Shown here piece by piece: positions 63,882 to 64,000 of a stretch of 64,000 nt of DNA. The position numbers and the translations under genes were made by a program. A model generated the notes under the pieces. It was not told the DNA's origin and made no database searches. It saw nothing but the letters and a program-made list of their open reading frames with translations. How positions within the stretch are numbered: position 1 is the stretch's first letter; each line of letters begins with the position of its first letter. Source of the stretch: Monomorium pharaonis (taxonomy: Eukaryota; Arthropoda; Insecta; Hymenoptera; Formicidae); contig NC_050470.1 of NCBI RefSeq assembly GCF_013373865.1, forward strand, positions 26,876,856 to 26,940,855, in the 5' to 3' direction.

Positions 63882-64000
63882 CTAAAAAATAATAAGAATA
63901 AATTTAATCCGAGTAAAATCTGAAGCAAGTATGCCCCAATTTCAGAGACATCTCTTTCAACCCTTCGTGACAGGAATAACAATGAATCTTGCCATTAAAC

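Noticed and set aside
1..64000. tRNA, rRNA, CRISPR arrays, riboswitches and bacterial operons
   Set aside because: No B-box-like tRNA core with a matching cloverleaf, no rRNA sequence, no regularly spaced repeats and no prokaryotic gene organisation were seen.

Overview
The window looks like nuclear DNA of an insect, most likely a hymenopteran and possibly an ant. It is AT-rich with many CG dinucleotides. It carries long (CA)n, (TA)n and (CT)n microsatellites, small palindromic transposon-like repeats, exons of 40-200 bp, introns of about 100-760 bp and metazoan splice sites. I see no prokaryotic operons, rRNA, tRNA or CRISPR. The species call is inference. Most of the 64 kb is intergenic or intronic, and most open frames longer than 60 codons look like chance.

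The best gene is on the minus strand at about 19.93-16.26 kb. A chain of small exons in a very AT-rich background keeps phase across every junction. The joined product resembles TMEM231, a ciliary transition-zone (MKS complex) membrane protein. Exons at 17262-17141, 16764-16587 and 16484-16355/16260 are firm. The upstream exons are weaker singly but are supported by phase and by resemblance to TMEM231 as I remember it. The exon with the first transmembrane helix was not found. A lysine-rich terminal exon of another minus-strand gene may end just upstream (20408-20319).

Further upstream on the same strand, isolated exons with good splice sites occur at 27893-27764, 28235-28126, 46545-46377 and 55602-55578. 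The last follows a clear TATA box at 55758-55751 and has no ATG between TATA box and start, so a minus-strand transcript may begin near 55.73 kb and cross much of the window. I could not join these exons into one protein. Weaker isolated exon or ORF candidates lie at 56994-57243(+), 58465-58289(-), 59626-59751(+), 61709-61861(+) and 63881-63732(-).

Repeats: the largest structure is an imperfect inverted repeat of about 1.7 kb (33395-35084) with arms of about 700 bp and a small, much cleaner palindrome (34180-34325) in its spacer. Two other short palindromic elements lie at 23980-24174 and 46781-46879. The left edge (277-808, +) holds a frame-broken coding trace that I cannot identify. I found no evidence of a new multi-gene system. 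The points most worth checking are the hidden TMEM231-like gene, the long hairpin and the TATA-driven first exon.
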